Assembly: GCA_022457155.1 (NCBI GenBank)
Contig: JAJGOT010000029.1
Coordinates: forward strand, 479,501 to 543,500
From: Cladopsammia gracilis
Lineage: Eukaryota; Cnidaria; Anthozoa; Scleractinia; Dendrophylliidae
Direction of reading: 5' to 3'
Length of the DNA: 64,000 bases
The translations under genes were made by a program, and so were the position numbers. The notes beneath the pieces are model-generated. The model saw only the letters and a list, made by a program, of their open reading frames with translations, was not told the DNA's origin and ran no database searches. Positions 46,341 through 57,075 of the stretch are shown here, in pieces. Numbering within the stretch: the first letter of the stretch is position 1; every line of letters begins with the position of its first letter.

Positions 46341-47405
46341 GTACGCAGTTCCGGATTCGCTCGACGAAAAAACGTGCACATTGTGGCTTGAATATTTTTT
46401 CCATATTCATGAGGATCGTGGAATTTGCTGTAATTTATGCTGAAATGTTGAGAGCAATTTGCATGAAGACCAACATGTCTTCTTGAAGTCTCGCTTGCTC
46501 TCTTTTTGGGCTACAAAAAAGCTATGAAGTTTGTCTTTTGCCAGCCCGGCAAGCAAAAACCCTCCAAAGGTAAGCAATGCATAACACTTAATCGTTTCAA
46601 ACGCTACGAAACAGTTTTCTAATGTTGTTGAAGTTGACACGTGCAAATCCGAGTCGGTTTTGCTTACTTGTTATGTTACCGAAATGCTTGAGAGAAAATA
46701 CGGACTAACACTTGAAGCAAGCACTAAAATTCAAACTCTATATGTTGAGAATAAACGCATGAAAGGCCAGGTCGTAAAAGGCGATAACGTGTGTAGCATT
46801 TGGACCGATCACGCATGAGATAATTTTGCTTGTGAATCGGCAACGCCACGAGGACCTCAAATGCAACGACAACTTTTCGTTAAGTAATTGCAATAGTAAT
46901 CGAGTATAAATTACACTGTATTAACTTGGTGAATAATTGATATTGTCAGCCAAGGTTGCTCGAGAAAGTGGAATATGACAAGAGAGCAAGCTAGAACAAC
47001 AAACCAACAAAGAGAACACTTTCAGAAAAGTCAGAAAAGGTAAGGTCACCAACTAAGGTCTTAAAATAATTGGTAGGATCATGTTGGCTGTGTTCAGCAC
47101 CTTGTCTAGTTCAGTTCAGATTATCGCGTAATATTTCTTGTCTCCTACGTACACCTTACCGGTTTCCCGATGTTGTGTCGTTTTCTATATGTATACGACA
47201 CCCACCTATACCCCGACCCATACCCCCACCCCCCCCCCCCGGGGACTCCCATATAATTGACCGGGGTGATCGTCATATATTTGACGTGTATGGTTTTTCA
47301 GTATTAAACCTCGACACGATGGTCGAGTTCTGTTGTTGGACGTTGTTGTACCACTTAGATTGTTTGAATCGAAAATGACCACGGTCAGAACTATTCTGGT
47401 AACTT
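46341..47405. other. Intergenic, no supported gene
   Basis: 46407-46646 (minus) is the largest open frame and shows nothing recognisable. 47228-47239 is a C-tract inside a GGGGACTCCCATAT-containing repeat whose core motif also appears at about 50950-50970. Confidence 0.35.
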
Positions 47406-47408
47406 TTA

Positions 47409-48031
47409 AGGCTGGCACACACTAGGGGACATGTTGCGGGGACATGAAGCGGGGACATGTTGCTGGGACATGAAACCGGGACATGAAGCGGGGACGTGTT
47501 GCAGCTACAGTTTTCCTCGTGTGACATCCCTGTTTTTGCGAAAAAGTTCTGTTGCGGGGACACAATTTTGTCCCCGCAACATGTTGCACGAAATTCAGCC
47601 GGTTTGAATTCGTGCGTCATGAAGAGGGGACAAAATGACCCCCATTTCGATGTCGCATCGTGTGCACTGCTCTTGCAAACTGCCCCCGCTACAAAATAGG
47701 TGTAGTAGGCTCCTTTTTCTTCTCTTCTTTTTAGCCACTTGCGTATCCATCGTTTTCTGTCAACATAATTACACATTTCTTCATCTAGTAATATCATTGA
47801 CAGTAGTAGAAGCTTCTTTTTCCTAACCATAGAATCCGCCATCTTTCTTTGCTAGTATACTAGTTCCCAGGCGCCCTTAGTGATTTCTGTGATTTTTATA
47901 CCTCAATCCGCTTTGTGTGCACCAGCTTGCGTACTGTCCCTGCAACATGCGCCAGTATGTTGTGCTCACGAAGGGGCTTGTTTGTCCCCGCTTCATGTCC
48001 CCGAAACATGTCCCCTAATGTGTGCCGGCCT
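47409..48031 (-). mobile_element. PIF/Harbinger deletion derivative
   Basis: Ends AGGCTGGCACACACTAGGGG and complement AGGCCGGCACACATTAGGGG are flanked by TTA at 47406-47408 and 48032-48034, the PIF/Harbinger target. Subterminal regions contain tandem GGGACATG(A/T)(A/T)G motifs on the left (47436-47500) and their complements on the right (47970-48015), likely transposase-binding sites. The transposase is cut down to its start. Confidence 0.85.
47700..47842 (-). pseudogene. N-terminus of a HARBI1-like nuclease
   Basis: ATG at 47840-47842 begins MADSMVRKKKLLLLSMILLD and continues through the RKWLKRREEKGAYY motif typical of the first ~50 residues of animal HARBI1/PIF nucleases. After about 48 residues the frame departs into unrelated, subterminal-repeat sequence and stops at 47273 outside the element. 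The DDE nuclease domain and the Myb-like partner are absent, so no activity is expected. Confidence 0.75.
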
Positions 48032-48102
48032 TTAGGGTATCAAGCCAGGAAAATATGCTGTATATATAGCCGTGTGTTTGCCTCCTCTGGACCTTGTGTC
48101 TG

Positions 48103-48392
48103 GCAAGCCCCTTCTCAAACTCTCCTTTTTGTTCTTCATGTAGTATTGTTTACTAATCTTTTTTTATATATTTATTATTGTATACATTCAGTGAATTTTA
48201 AAGAGTCTCTAATTTATGTTTCGAATTAATTTTTAGTACCTTTTGGGGCAAGCCCCTTCTCAAACTCTCCTTTTTGTTCTTCATGTAGTATTGTTTACTA
48301 ATCTTTTTTTATATATTTATTATTGTATACATTCAGTGAATTTTAAAGAGTCTCTAATTTATGTTTCGAATTAATTTTTAGTACCTTTTAGG
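48103..48392 (+). repeat. Exact-looking 145-bp tandem duplication
   Basis: GCAAGCCCCTTCTCAAACTC to GTACCTTTT occurs at 48103-48247 and again at 48248-48392 with no difference that I can see until the final bases. Confidence 0.9.
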
Positions 48393-48752
48393 GGGTTACT
48401 TTCAAAATTTTCGACAATTCTCCTTGTCAACTTTATACGGAAGTTATCCAGACCTGGTGAAACCCGGCCTTGTAGGTTATTTTACCCTCCCTGGTGAAAT
48501 ATTGCCCTCCATGCGTCCTGGTAGTTCTAAAAATTTCCCAGGTCAGTTTTATCCGTCCCTGGTATAAAATTTAAACTCCTTGGTTGGGCTTGCCGTCCGC
48601 GCCGGTAAAGCCATGTACAGGAATTACGTTCTTCCGATGTATCCTTACTCAAGTTTTACAGAACGTACCTGTAATGGAACAGCGAGATTTTAACTAGGGT
48701 GCAAAAACGAAGACTACGAAAACGTGCACCCGGTATCAGGATAAACTGTTAA
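48393..48752. other. Intergenic, no feature
   Basis: Contains several CCTGGT(G/A)(A/T)AA-like motifs between 48450 and 48580 and nothing coding. Confidence 0.35.
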
Positions 48753-49189
48753 GTAATGCTCCACATAAGAACTATAGTAAACTTCATTGTTCTGTGGCAT
48801 TGGCTCTTTCCCACATAGAATATCTTTGGTTTCAAGAATAGGGGAGGGGATGATGTTTCATAATTATATTTCTGTATAAAAATAAAGAAAATCCATTTGC
48901 GTCAATTGAATTTTAGGAAACGTTCGTGCTTAACCAATCAGAATAGCAGAAGACAATAGCTAATAATTTTGCTTCTTTGATGAAGTTCCCCAAATACAAT
49001 ATCTTTTAAAAATTGCATGTTGTGCGATTGGATCTCAAATTACTTGAAACCTTAAAAAAATTGGACAAAATGCACCTTGAACCTTAACTTTTTAGCATTT
49101 TTTGAGTCTAGTCTAGTGTAACAATGAAAAAAGTTGACATTCCATCGTGCCTTGCCTTTCAGCGTTATCCTTCTTATGCGGATCATTAC
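48753..49189. mobile_element. TTAA-flanked palindromic MITE, family copy B
   Basis: Ends GTAATGCTCCACATAAGAA and TTCTTATGCGGATCATTAC are flanked by TTAA at 48749-48752 and 49190-49193. It is the reverse complement of the element at 57076-57529 along nearly its whole length (for example CATTGTTCTGTGGCATTGGC near its left end). Non-coding. Confidence 0.85.
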
Positions 49190-49194
49190 TTAAA

Positions 49195-49619
49195 AGGGAA
49201 CCTCCATTGTCAGAACAAATTGACGTCAAATTGTTGGAAATAAAGTCGAAATTTAAAATTTTTAAACAGCAGGTGCAAATATAATTTTAGTGTACAAATA
49301 AAATGGATATGAATATCGCCTATTTTCGCTTTCAAATTTCCCACGCGCCGCCATTTTGAATAATTATGACGTGTTACGGTTGCCGCTATTGTTAAGAATC
49401 GAAGTTTTTTGTATACAACAATAGGACAACCGTAACTTAACACGTCATAAATATTCAAAATGGCGGCGCGCGGGAAATTTAAAATTGAAAAAAGGCGATA
49501 TTCAGATCCATTTTTTTTGTACACTAAAATTATATTTGCACCTGCTTTTTAAAAATGTTTAATTTAGACTTTATTTCCAACAATTTAACGTCAATTTGTT
49601 ATAACAATGGAGGTTCCCT
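49195..49619. mobile_element. 425-bp near-perfect palindrome, TTAAA flanks
   Basis: Arms of about 190-200 bp begin AGGGAACCTCCATTGT and meet near 49405. Flanked by TTAAA at 49190-49194 and 49620-49624. It abuts the preceding MITE and shares its TTAA. The arms contain CGCGCCGCCATTTTGAAT and a TACGGTTG element. A transcript would form a ~190-bp hairpin. Confidence 0.8.
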
Positions 49620-49624
49620 TTAAA

Positions 49625-51146
49625 GAAGCATGCACACTTAATTTGCGTACACGTGAACTGTAAAGTAATAATAATCCAGTTTTCTGGCATATAAGTAAAA
49701 TAAATACCTCAGTAACTATACGCAGCATTTTTTTATGAATCCGGCGATTTTTTAAACATTTTCCCCCTGGTAAATGCAGGAAATGGCATGTCCGAGCCCA
49801 TAAATTATACGGCAGTGATGATTTTAGAAGAGTATTGAAATTTCTTTTGAAATACCCGTAACTCCAAACTCATGAGGACGCACTAAAAAAGACATCAAAT
49901 CCCATTGTGTCGGACAAAGGGTGAACTTTTTCCATTCGTTTTTAATAGACAAACATCTCTGAGCGCCAGGTAAATGTCAAAATGTAAAACAGAAAAACTG
50001 CAGTTCAGTTCTTTTTCTCTCGTTTATTTAATTCCCCCCCCCCCCAAAAAAAAAAAAAAAAAACAACGAAATTTCAATGTGATCAGTCTTTTCTTGTGCG
50101 CGCTTATGACGCAAGGAATTATGCGCAGTAAGTGATCTTAATGTGCAATGCATTAAATAGGGAAATCACTTTAACAGATCACTATAGAGAATTTGTATAT
50201 TGATATTGATCTATCTAAATCAGTGATCTATCTCAATCCAGCTTGATGAGCTTGAACTTCAGCACCTTAAATTAATTATTTTTATTTTCAGACTGACTGC
50301 ACAAAAGTTCAGTCAACTGGAAGCGGGAAAAGATGAACGCGTCACTGAAGGAAAGAAACTGGGATCACCGGATCGGGAGGAGGTAAGAACTTTGACATCA
50401 TTGTACAGTAGCTGACACTGGCAGCAGAGTAAGAGAAAAATTTCATGATTCGGGCAAGCATCAGAACGAACTTGGTCCGAATGAACCGCTCTTGAGGTTA
50501 ATACTTCATGTAAGCCTATGTATAATGTCGGCCTGGTTGCTAAGGCCAGTCAACATTTACGGATGCAACGTGCAGAAACAAAGCCTACAAAATGGGGAAA
50601 TTTATCACGCTGTTTACGTTTCTTTTGTCAAGTAAGAATCTTTCTTTTTTATTAATGGATAAATTTATGTATTGGCAAAGTTTTCTGTCAATTTTCATCT
50701 ATTAGTAGTGTTTGTAGGCAACCAGAAATGTGCTTGTCCCCCGGACTGTCAAGTCATGTCAAAGATTTACTCGTCCGAGTCAAATTTCTTCTTGTGTCGG
50801 ACAAATTATCGGACAGAGGTTTTAGCGCACATGTGACACTGTATAAAAGCTCTTGGAGCAAGTATAAAAGAACGCTCCTAGTTTTGCCTGTAATAACTAT
50901 AAACCCACTTCTAACATCTGAATTAGTTTGTTCACTAGGGTGGGCTCCCCGGGGACTCCCATGGGGGGTGGAACACTTCAGAGTAGAGGCAACTGTTTAT
51001 CAGTCATTTTTATTCTATACGTTTTGTGATATTTACCTGGTTAGCTGCCTACTTCCTAACTGTGTTTCATGACATGTAGTATTAATTGGATCTTCAAGGA
51101 GCTGCAATTTCTCTTTAATTTCCCAAGAACTATTAGTGTATAAATG
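49625..51146 (+). other. Intergenic with two possible small exons
   Basis: 50292-50382 is preceded by TTTATTTTCAG and followed by GTAAGA. One frame is open for 30 codons (begins LTAQKFSQLEAGKDE). 50592-50631 starts ATGGGGAAATTT, encodes MGKFITLFTFLLS (signal-peptide-like) and stops at a GTAAGA donor. Together they might belong to a secreted-protein gene, but no linking evidence exists. 50036-50063 is a C-tract followed by an A-tract. Confidence 0.25.
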
Positions 51147-51340
51147 TGCAGTTCCAGAAAATATCCATACTCCCCCCACGGAAGGTTTTTTGTTTAGCAC
51201 CCCCTGTCCCCCCAGGAAATTCCAGTTTAGCTTCATACATTGCTTCTAAAATGTTGGCTTTTAAGACCCCCCTCCCCCTAGGAATTTCCAATGACCTTCC
51301 ATGGGGTGGGTATGGATTTTTTCTGGAACTACACAATCTG
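51147..51340. mobile_element. MITE with ~40-bp inverted ends
   Basis: CAGTTCCAGAAAATATCCAT at the left is matched inverted by ATGGATTTTTTCTGGAACT at the right, then CCCCCACGGAAGG / CCTTCCATGGGG. The middle is G/C-tract rich. Frames across it are artefacts. Confidence 0.65.
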
Positions 51341-51495
51341 CTCAATCATGCAGTGATTCAGCAACGTGTATTGTTACTGTACAAATAGTCTTATGCATTT
51401 GTAGATGTTCTGTAGAACTTAAACACTTGCTGGTGAGCACTTGTGTTGTTCCACTCTGGATTTTATAATTCAGAATATAAAAAGTTTATATTTAA

Positions 51496-51664
51496 CAATT
51501 GGTTCATGTTTTTAGCTGTGCGCTATCGAGTTATGGAGCACGTGGGAAGTTTGGAGAGCACTCAAGAAGCTAGAGTTGCCTTTGGGGTTACGCTTCTTTC
51601 GTGCTCTCCAAACTTCCCGCGTGCTCCATAACTCGATAGTGCACGCTAAAGCATGAACCAGTTG
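51496..51664. mobile_element. 169-bp palindromic MITE with TTAA flanks
   Basis: Arms of about 70 bp (CAATTGGTTCATG, then CTATCGAGTTATGGAGCACG) meet around GAAGCTAGAGTTGCC. Flanked by TTAA at 51492-51495 and 51665-51668. Confidence 0.75.
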
Positions 51665-52173
51665 TTAAGTATATTGTATGGTGTGTTTTCTAGTACACCT
51701 ACAGAGAGTCTTTCAAATCATGTGCAGATTTGGCTTAGAAGGTTCTGGCAGTGTGTGGGCTCAGGTACGAGTTTTGGCCAAATTTTGAAGAAAAAAACCC
51801 CATCTAATTGCCTAATTTTAAAAGTTCATATTTCTTAACTGCTTAGTTAACTCAGATTAATACCCATATATAAGGAGATACCCCAATGTTAGTAAAATGG
51901 AAATAAATAGAAAAAAAATTGGCCCGTTTAACTTTCGGGTGCTTTTAAGACCCAATTCGAAGCACACCTCAAAATTTGCATATTGTAAAAAGTAATAATT
52001 TAACACCCATTTTAGCTCTATTTAGTTTGAAACACTTTAGTTTACTTTAGTAAATCTAAATCTCATTACAAAACCTGTGATAATAAATGTGGCAGTAAAC
52101 ACATCCTTAGAATCTTAAGTGGCCTTAAAACAAGAAAGTCAGAACTCACTTTTAACCAATATTTGCATTTTAT

Positions 52174-53412
52174 TTAACAAGATGCTGTGGGAGCGTATAC
52201 TTGGGCGTCGTTGTATCAAGCGTATTGGAATGAAAATATCTTGGAAAATCTGCATGCACGTCAGTTTAGGGTTTGATGATAGGGAGTGCACTGAGTATTG
52301 GGATAGTATTGTATAATGTATGTCATTGACTGTTGGTGCACATTTGTAAAGTGGAACACGTGAAGACTTACCTGAAGTGCGGGTGCAAGGATTATATTTA
52401 ACACTTGTAGAATTTGGAAAAGCTTAATTGTAATTTGGCCAGCGAAACTGCAAGGAAAACAGAAAATTCATGGCAGCGCATAGTCTGTATTCAGGTTTCA
52501 AATTACCCTTTTGACATATGCAATTCCTGACAACCACAACAAACTTAAAAGGGCTAAATTTGTTTTCTGTCTTTTCTGCTACATACCTTTCTTTCCCCGC
52601 TGTATGACATCGATTATTATATTTAGTTTCATTCAAGATTTATCTTCACAATTGGTAAACATGAAGTTCAGAAAGAATTTTACACATGAATTTTGCGTGA
52701 CTAACGCACTGGCACTTGGGGCCCTTGTTTACATAAAGTGACCTATTTTGGTTTTGTTCGCTTTCTGACTGAAAATTCACTCCATTCGAAATTTTTCCAT
52801 AGCCTTTCACAGCCAGCCGTTCAAAATTTTTGTTCTGTTTCGGTCGTTCACTGCAAGCCGTTCAAAATAATTCTTCAGGCGTTCACATGAAATTCGATCT
52901 GTTAGCAGATCCCGTTGCCTAGCACGTGATCAAAATCTGCCGTGAAGAAATTGTTCTTTCTTGTTGCACCTTTCTCGATGCAGTGCGAAAGTTATTTTAT
53001 TGTTATATCTAGAAGAACTAGTTGTTTGAAACTGTATTTTTGTAATGGACGATTTTATATAAGTGACGATTTGTCTGCCCGTTTTAGCGCACGGATAGGA
53101 AATTGTCATAAATCGGACCGTTCCATTCTCAAGAGTCTAAAGATGTACATGTACCTTTGAGAATTCATAACTCGAATAATATTCCATCGATTCAATTGAA
53201 TTAAAAACTGAATAACGGCTAAAGAGTAAGAAGATCAGTAAGAAATCAGAATTTATCTGCCACTAAAATTTAATTTTCGCCGGCGAGCTTATCAAGAAAG
53301 CATTGAAGCTAACCGAGACGCCAGCTGACCAGTATTCTTCTCATCGTTACGCTTGACTGAGTTTGACGCACGCGCATTAGAGCCCAATTGCAAATTCGTG
53401 CACTACCAAACT
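52174..53412. mobile_element. 1.24-kb insertion of unknown class
   Basis: Absent from the other arm of the inverted repeat. GCATTTTAT flanks it at 52165-52173 and 53413-53421. The ends are not inverted repeats and there is no poly-A. Short frames inside show no domain. A 9-bp duplication occurs with Mutator-like elements, but ends of that type are missing. Confidence 0.45.
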
Positions 53413-53484
53413 GCATTTTATAACTTGGGCTCCTCCGCCCAAGTAATAAGAGATTGTCTCTTAAAATTGACTGATAATGATTTT

Positions 53485-54974
53485 CATAGGCGTACGGGCA
53501 ATTTTTTGCCAGGGGGGGCGGTGAACAATTTGCCCAAAAAATTGTCACAAGTTGCCCAAATTTTTATGAAACAGTCGCAAAGAAACAAGGGTCGTACGGT
53601 GCACTAACATAGGCCTACATATGAAGTGAAAATATTATGTACTTATTGACTAAGTGGGAGAGCCGGATGGAAAAATATTTGGCTCAAGGTCATGGTGGAG
53701 GGTCGCAGGGCCGTACGGGTCATATAATAATCTTACATATGAATTTATCATATGAGCTCATAAAACACGTTAAAAGAAATAGCTGTCTCTGCCATTTCGA
53801 CAGCCGAAAATATCAGTGATACGATCCATGTCATTATATGCCCTTTCAATGTTAATAAGTGTAATGTTACTGACATAAGTTTTAAATCTGCGCAACGCAC
53901 TGAATGATCGTTCTGCAGAACACGATGTAGCAGGTATCACTGCAAGGATATGTACCACATTAGAAAACTCTGTAAACATATCGAATAGATCATTCTCATG
54001 CATCGTCTCCAGCATTTCTGAAACAGTCATGTAGCCTAATCTGCGCACACGACGAAAACCCATGTACATTTTCTGCTCGGCTTCCAGAGTCTTATACCGG
54101 CCAAGTCTCATGCCTTAGGCGTGAGTCTCACGCCTGCGAGCCCAAAACTCCGATCTCACGCCAACTCACGCCTTTTGAGCAATTTCTCAAGACTAACTTA
54201 CAGATTTGAGCTATCAGACTTAACTGATCACATCATCCAATTCACAGTATAGTTACGTTTATGAAAATTTGACACTTTTTTGTAGACTTTTATCGTTCTG
54301 AACATTACGATTACAACTGGATGTTATTAAACGGAGGTCTGAGGTCCATGGAAACTTCCGAATTCTTCGGAACATCTTGGGCATATTCGGTATAGATCGG
54401 GTTGTCTTCGGTTTCGGTCGGGCCCCCTTTGGAAATCAGCAACGTGGGAGAAGCTTTCTTTATCAGTTGTTTCACTGTGACAGATATTTCCTAAAACACA
54501 GAGTATTTCCTGGTCGTTTCCGCTAAACCTAAGCTCAAGCTCAGACAGCACCTTGTCGATGGACGCATAGTAAGTGTTAATACGGTGGTGTGATTTCTTT
54601 TGTCAGCTGCGTTTGTCTTTGCACATGTTCACCTACAAGGGCTTAATTCACGACTGGAAATACCCCACACCAGCTAGTACAGTGCAGACAGTGCCCAACA
54701 ACCAAAAAATTACAAATATGTATATCAGCATATGATCCCCTTCACTAATAACCAGAAACTAATCACGTGCTAGGCAACCACTGTCTCTTGTGAATTTAAC
54801 TGGCTTTACCACGCCGACTTCAGGTTAAAATAGAAAATATCTATCTCTTCGAAAAAAAACATGGAAACTTCTTCAAAAACTGGCTTTGCCCAAATTTCTC
54901 TTGCATGCTGCCCAAAAAATCTGAGTTGCCCAAAATTTGGGGGGGCTGCAGCCCCCCCGGCCCGTACACCTATG
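53485..54974 (-). mobile_element. hAT transposon, deletion derivative
   Basis: Ends CATAGGCGTACGGG and CC(C)GTACACCTATG with the 8-bp duplication ATGATTTT at 53477-53484 and 54975-54982, the hAT signature. Subterminal TTGCCCAAA(A/T) motifs sit at both ends. It keeps scraps of the transposase on the minus strand. Confidence 0.85.
53795..54600 (-). pseudogene. hAT transposase remnant
   Basis: Two blocks read on the minus strand. 54600 to about 54440 gives YYASIDKVLSELELRF and CVLGNICHSE. 54111 to about 53800 gives FSNVVHILAVIPATSCSAER, then FSALRRFKTYV and NIERAY, the conserved C-terminal dimerisation region (AERSFS...LRR.KT). Between them about 200 bp are unrelated, and the N-terminal BED finger and the catalytic DDE part are missing. 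Non-functional. Confidence 0.85.
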
Positions 54975-55380
54975 ATGATTTTGGTTCGAAAAATAAATTT
55001 CTGTCACTCTGATATGGGGTTATTTAAAAGCCTTCACCTTGGCAGTCCTGTAAATACAATTCATTTGATCCAAAATAATATTTTATTTTTTTTTTATGAT
55101 TTATTGAAGTTTGACGTGGTAGGTACTAGTTTTATGCTGCTTAGACCTGAATAAATCGCAAACATTTCCATTGCTGTTAAAAAAATTAAAAATTCATTAG
55201 ATGCGTAATTATTTTTTCAATCTACAGATACATCATTGTAATTTGCTCAGCTATAATACAGATCTAGATTAATTTCTTATTTTAAAAGTAATAACAGGTT
55301 ATCTTACAAAAAAATCGGCTTCCTAGCGAAACAAGAAAATAAGTCAACTTTTTAAAAATGTGGCACCTGATTGAAAGACA

Positions 55381-55384
<4 letters not shown>

Positions 55385-55420
<36 letters not shown>
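55385..55420. repeat. TA microsatellite
   Basis: About 18 TA units inside the left arm of the inverted repeat. Confidence 0.95.
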
Positions 55421-55423
<3 letters not shown>

Positions 55424-55915
55424 AAACAGACACTAAAAATAACAGAAAATCCTAAGTAAGAATAATATTTCTGTGCACTCCACGTTTCCAATTCAAAGGG
55501 GACAGACCGCAAATAAATGTGGCTACTAAATATATCTGAAAGATTTACAACCGTTTGAATTTCACGAAAATTTAGAAACTTGCTAAGAAACAAACACTTA
55601 CCTTTAGCAGAATGCTTGGGCGAGTTCACTTTCTAAAATCTCTTTCTTTGCTTCAAGTTGAGAGTTTTGGCAGTTTAAGTCATCCCTAAATCCTGAAGAG
55701 TATTAAAGCGATATGATTTTCATCCAACGCTAAGTTTCAATCAAAGTTTTACCTTGTTGTATAAAGGGACCCGAACAGCCATATTCATTCGTAGCGAGCA
55801 TGATGGGCGCATGACAAGATATGGTTGGATTTGATTGGTCAGTATAGGGCGCACAAGGTATGTAATGACACTATGATGCTTGCTACAAAGAAACATGCAT
55901 GGCCGTTTAGGTCTG

Positions 55916-56206
55916 CAGGGCTGCAAATAACAGTCGGTCATCGGACAATGGCCGACCAAAATTTGTCAATGTTCGACGAAATCGCAACTGTGGTCAGACA
56001 TTATGACCAGAAAACTTGCAACTGACGGTGTTTAAAATCGCCCTATAATGCATTGCAAACCCTTGAGCATTAAATACGTCATGTATGACCGCTTTTAATG
56101 CATGGTAAATAATTTGATGTCCGACCAAATTTTTCGTTTGTCCGACCAAAATTGTGCCCAAGTCGGACATGTCCTTTCAAGAAAAAAATAATTATTTGCA
56201 GCCCTG
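55916..56206. mobile_element. 291-bp hAT-like MITE
   Basis: Perfect 15-bp inverted ends CAGGGCTGCAAATAA. Flanks AGGTCTG / AGTCTG resemble a decayed duplication. The interior repeats GTCGGACA/GTCCGACC motifs in both orientations. It lies between the two arms of the large inverted repeat. Confidence 0.7.
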
Positions 56207-56489
56207 AGTCTGTTTATATAATAATTTAAAACTTCCATTGAAACTTACAGTAGTGCTGGGTGGAAATCATACTGCTTTAATACTCTTCGGGATTTAAGGA
56301 TGACTAAAGCTGCAAAAATTCTCAACTTGAAGCAAAAGTAATTGGGCCTCTGAAGTGAATTCTTATTTTTTAACAGCGCGCAATAGAAATGTTTGCGATT
56401 TATTCGGGTCTCAGCAGCATAAAACTAGTACCTACGATTTCAAACTTCAATAAAGCGTAAAAAAAAATTAAAACATTATTTTGGATCAA

Positions 56490-56781
56490 GTAAAGTAAAG
56501 TCACACTCGGGCCACGATGGCCCACACGGCCGGAGCTTAACCCGGTTTCCGTAGCATGAAGCAACTAGGAATATTGCTACTCCCCCCTGGATGGGATGCT
56601 AGTCCATCGCAGGGTTACCCCCAGCATTTTGTCACCGGTACCCATTTATACACCTGGGTGGAGAGAGACAGTGTGGAGTAAAGTTTATTGTCTAAGGAAA
56701 CAACACGATGGCAGAGATCAGGCTTCGAACCACCGACCTGAAAGTCCGACGCGCTAACCACTAGACCATTGTGCCGCCCAC
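56490..56781 (-). mobile_element. tRNA-derived SINE with 12-bp target duplication
   Basis: ATTTTGGATCAA occurs at 56478-56489 and 56782-56793. On the minus strand the head has an RNA polymerase III A box (TGGTCTAGTGGTTAGCGCG) and a B box (GGTTCGAAGCC) at tRNA-like spacing. The tRNA fold is not complete, so this is not a tRNA gene. The body holds GCGATGGACTAGCATCCCAT, a block seen in SINEs of several invertebrates, and the 3' end is a CTTTACTTTACTT repeat. The intact ends suggest a fairly young copy. Confidence 0.85.
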
Positions 56782-57075
56782 ATTTTGGATCAAACAAACT
56801 GTATTTTCATGACTGCCAAGGTGAAGACTTTTAAATGATCCCATAAAAATTATTAGAGTAACAGAAATTTAGTTTTTGAACCCGTACATCAGTCAGTTTT
56901 AAGAGACAATCTCTTATTAAAATAAAGTGCAAAACTTGGTCTCATGAGTACTGATTTTCTTGTTCTAAGGCCACTTGAGGTTCTAAAAGGTAGTGTTTCA
57001 TTACTGCCACATTTATTGATTATCATAGGTTTCGTAAAATATTTAGATTCACTAAAAGCAAACTAAAGTGTTTAA

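Larger units (their letters stand above)
51690..55740 (+). repeat. Left arm of a large diverged inverted repeat
   Basis: Host sequence in three blocks (51690-52173, 53422-53484, 54983-55740) matches 56228-57890 inverted, at what looks like 80-90% identity. Landmarks: GGTTCTGGCAGTGTG, TAATAAGAGATTGTCTC-like, CTAGTTTTATGCTGCT and CTTCAAGTTGAGAG. The gaps between blocks are the 52174-53412 and 53485-54974 insertions. It holds the unfilled SINE site at 55065-55076. No coding. Confidence 0.75.

Noticed and set aside
47273..47842. Complete 189-residue HARBI1-like gene
   Set aside because: Only the first ~48 residues match the family. The rest is terminal-repeat sequence and flank.
56710..56781. 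Functional tRNA gene
   Set aside because: A and B boxes are present but the acceptor stem does not close. It is the head of a SINE with target duplications.
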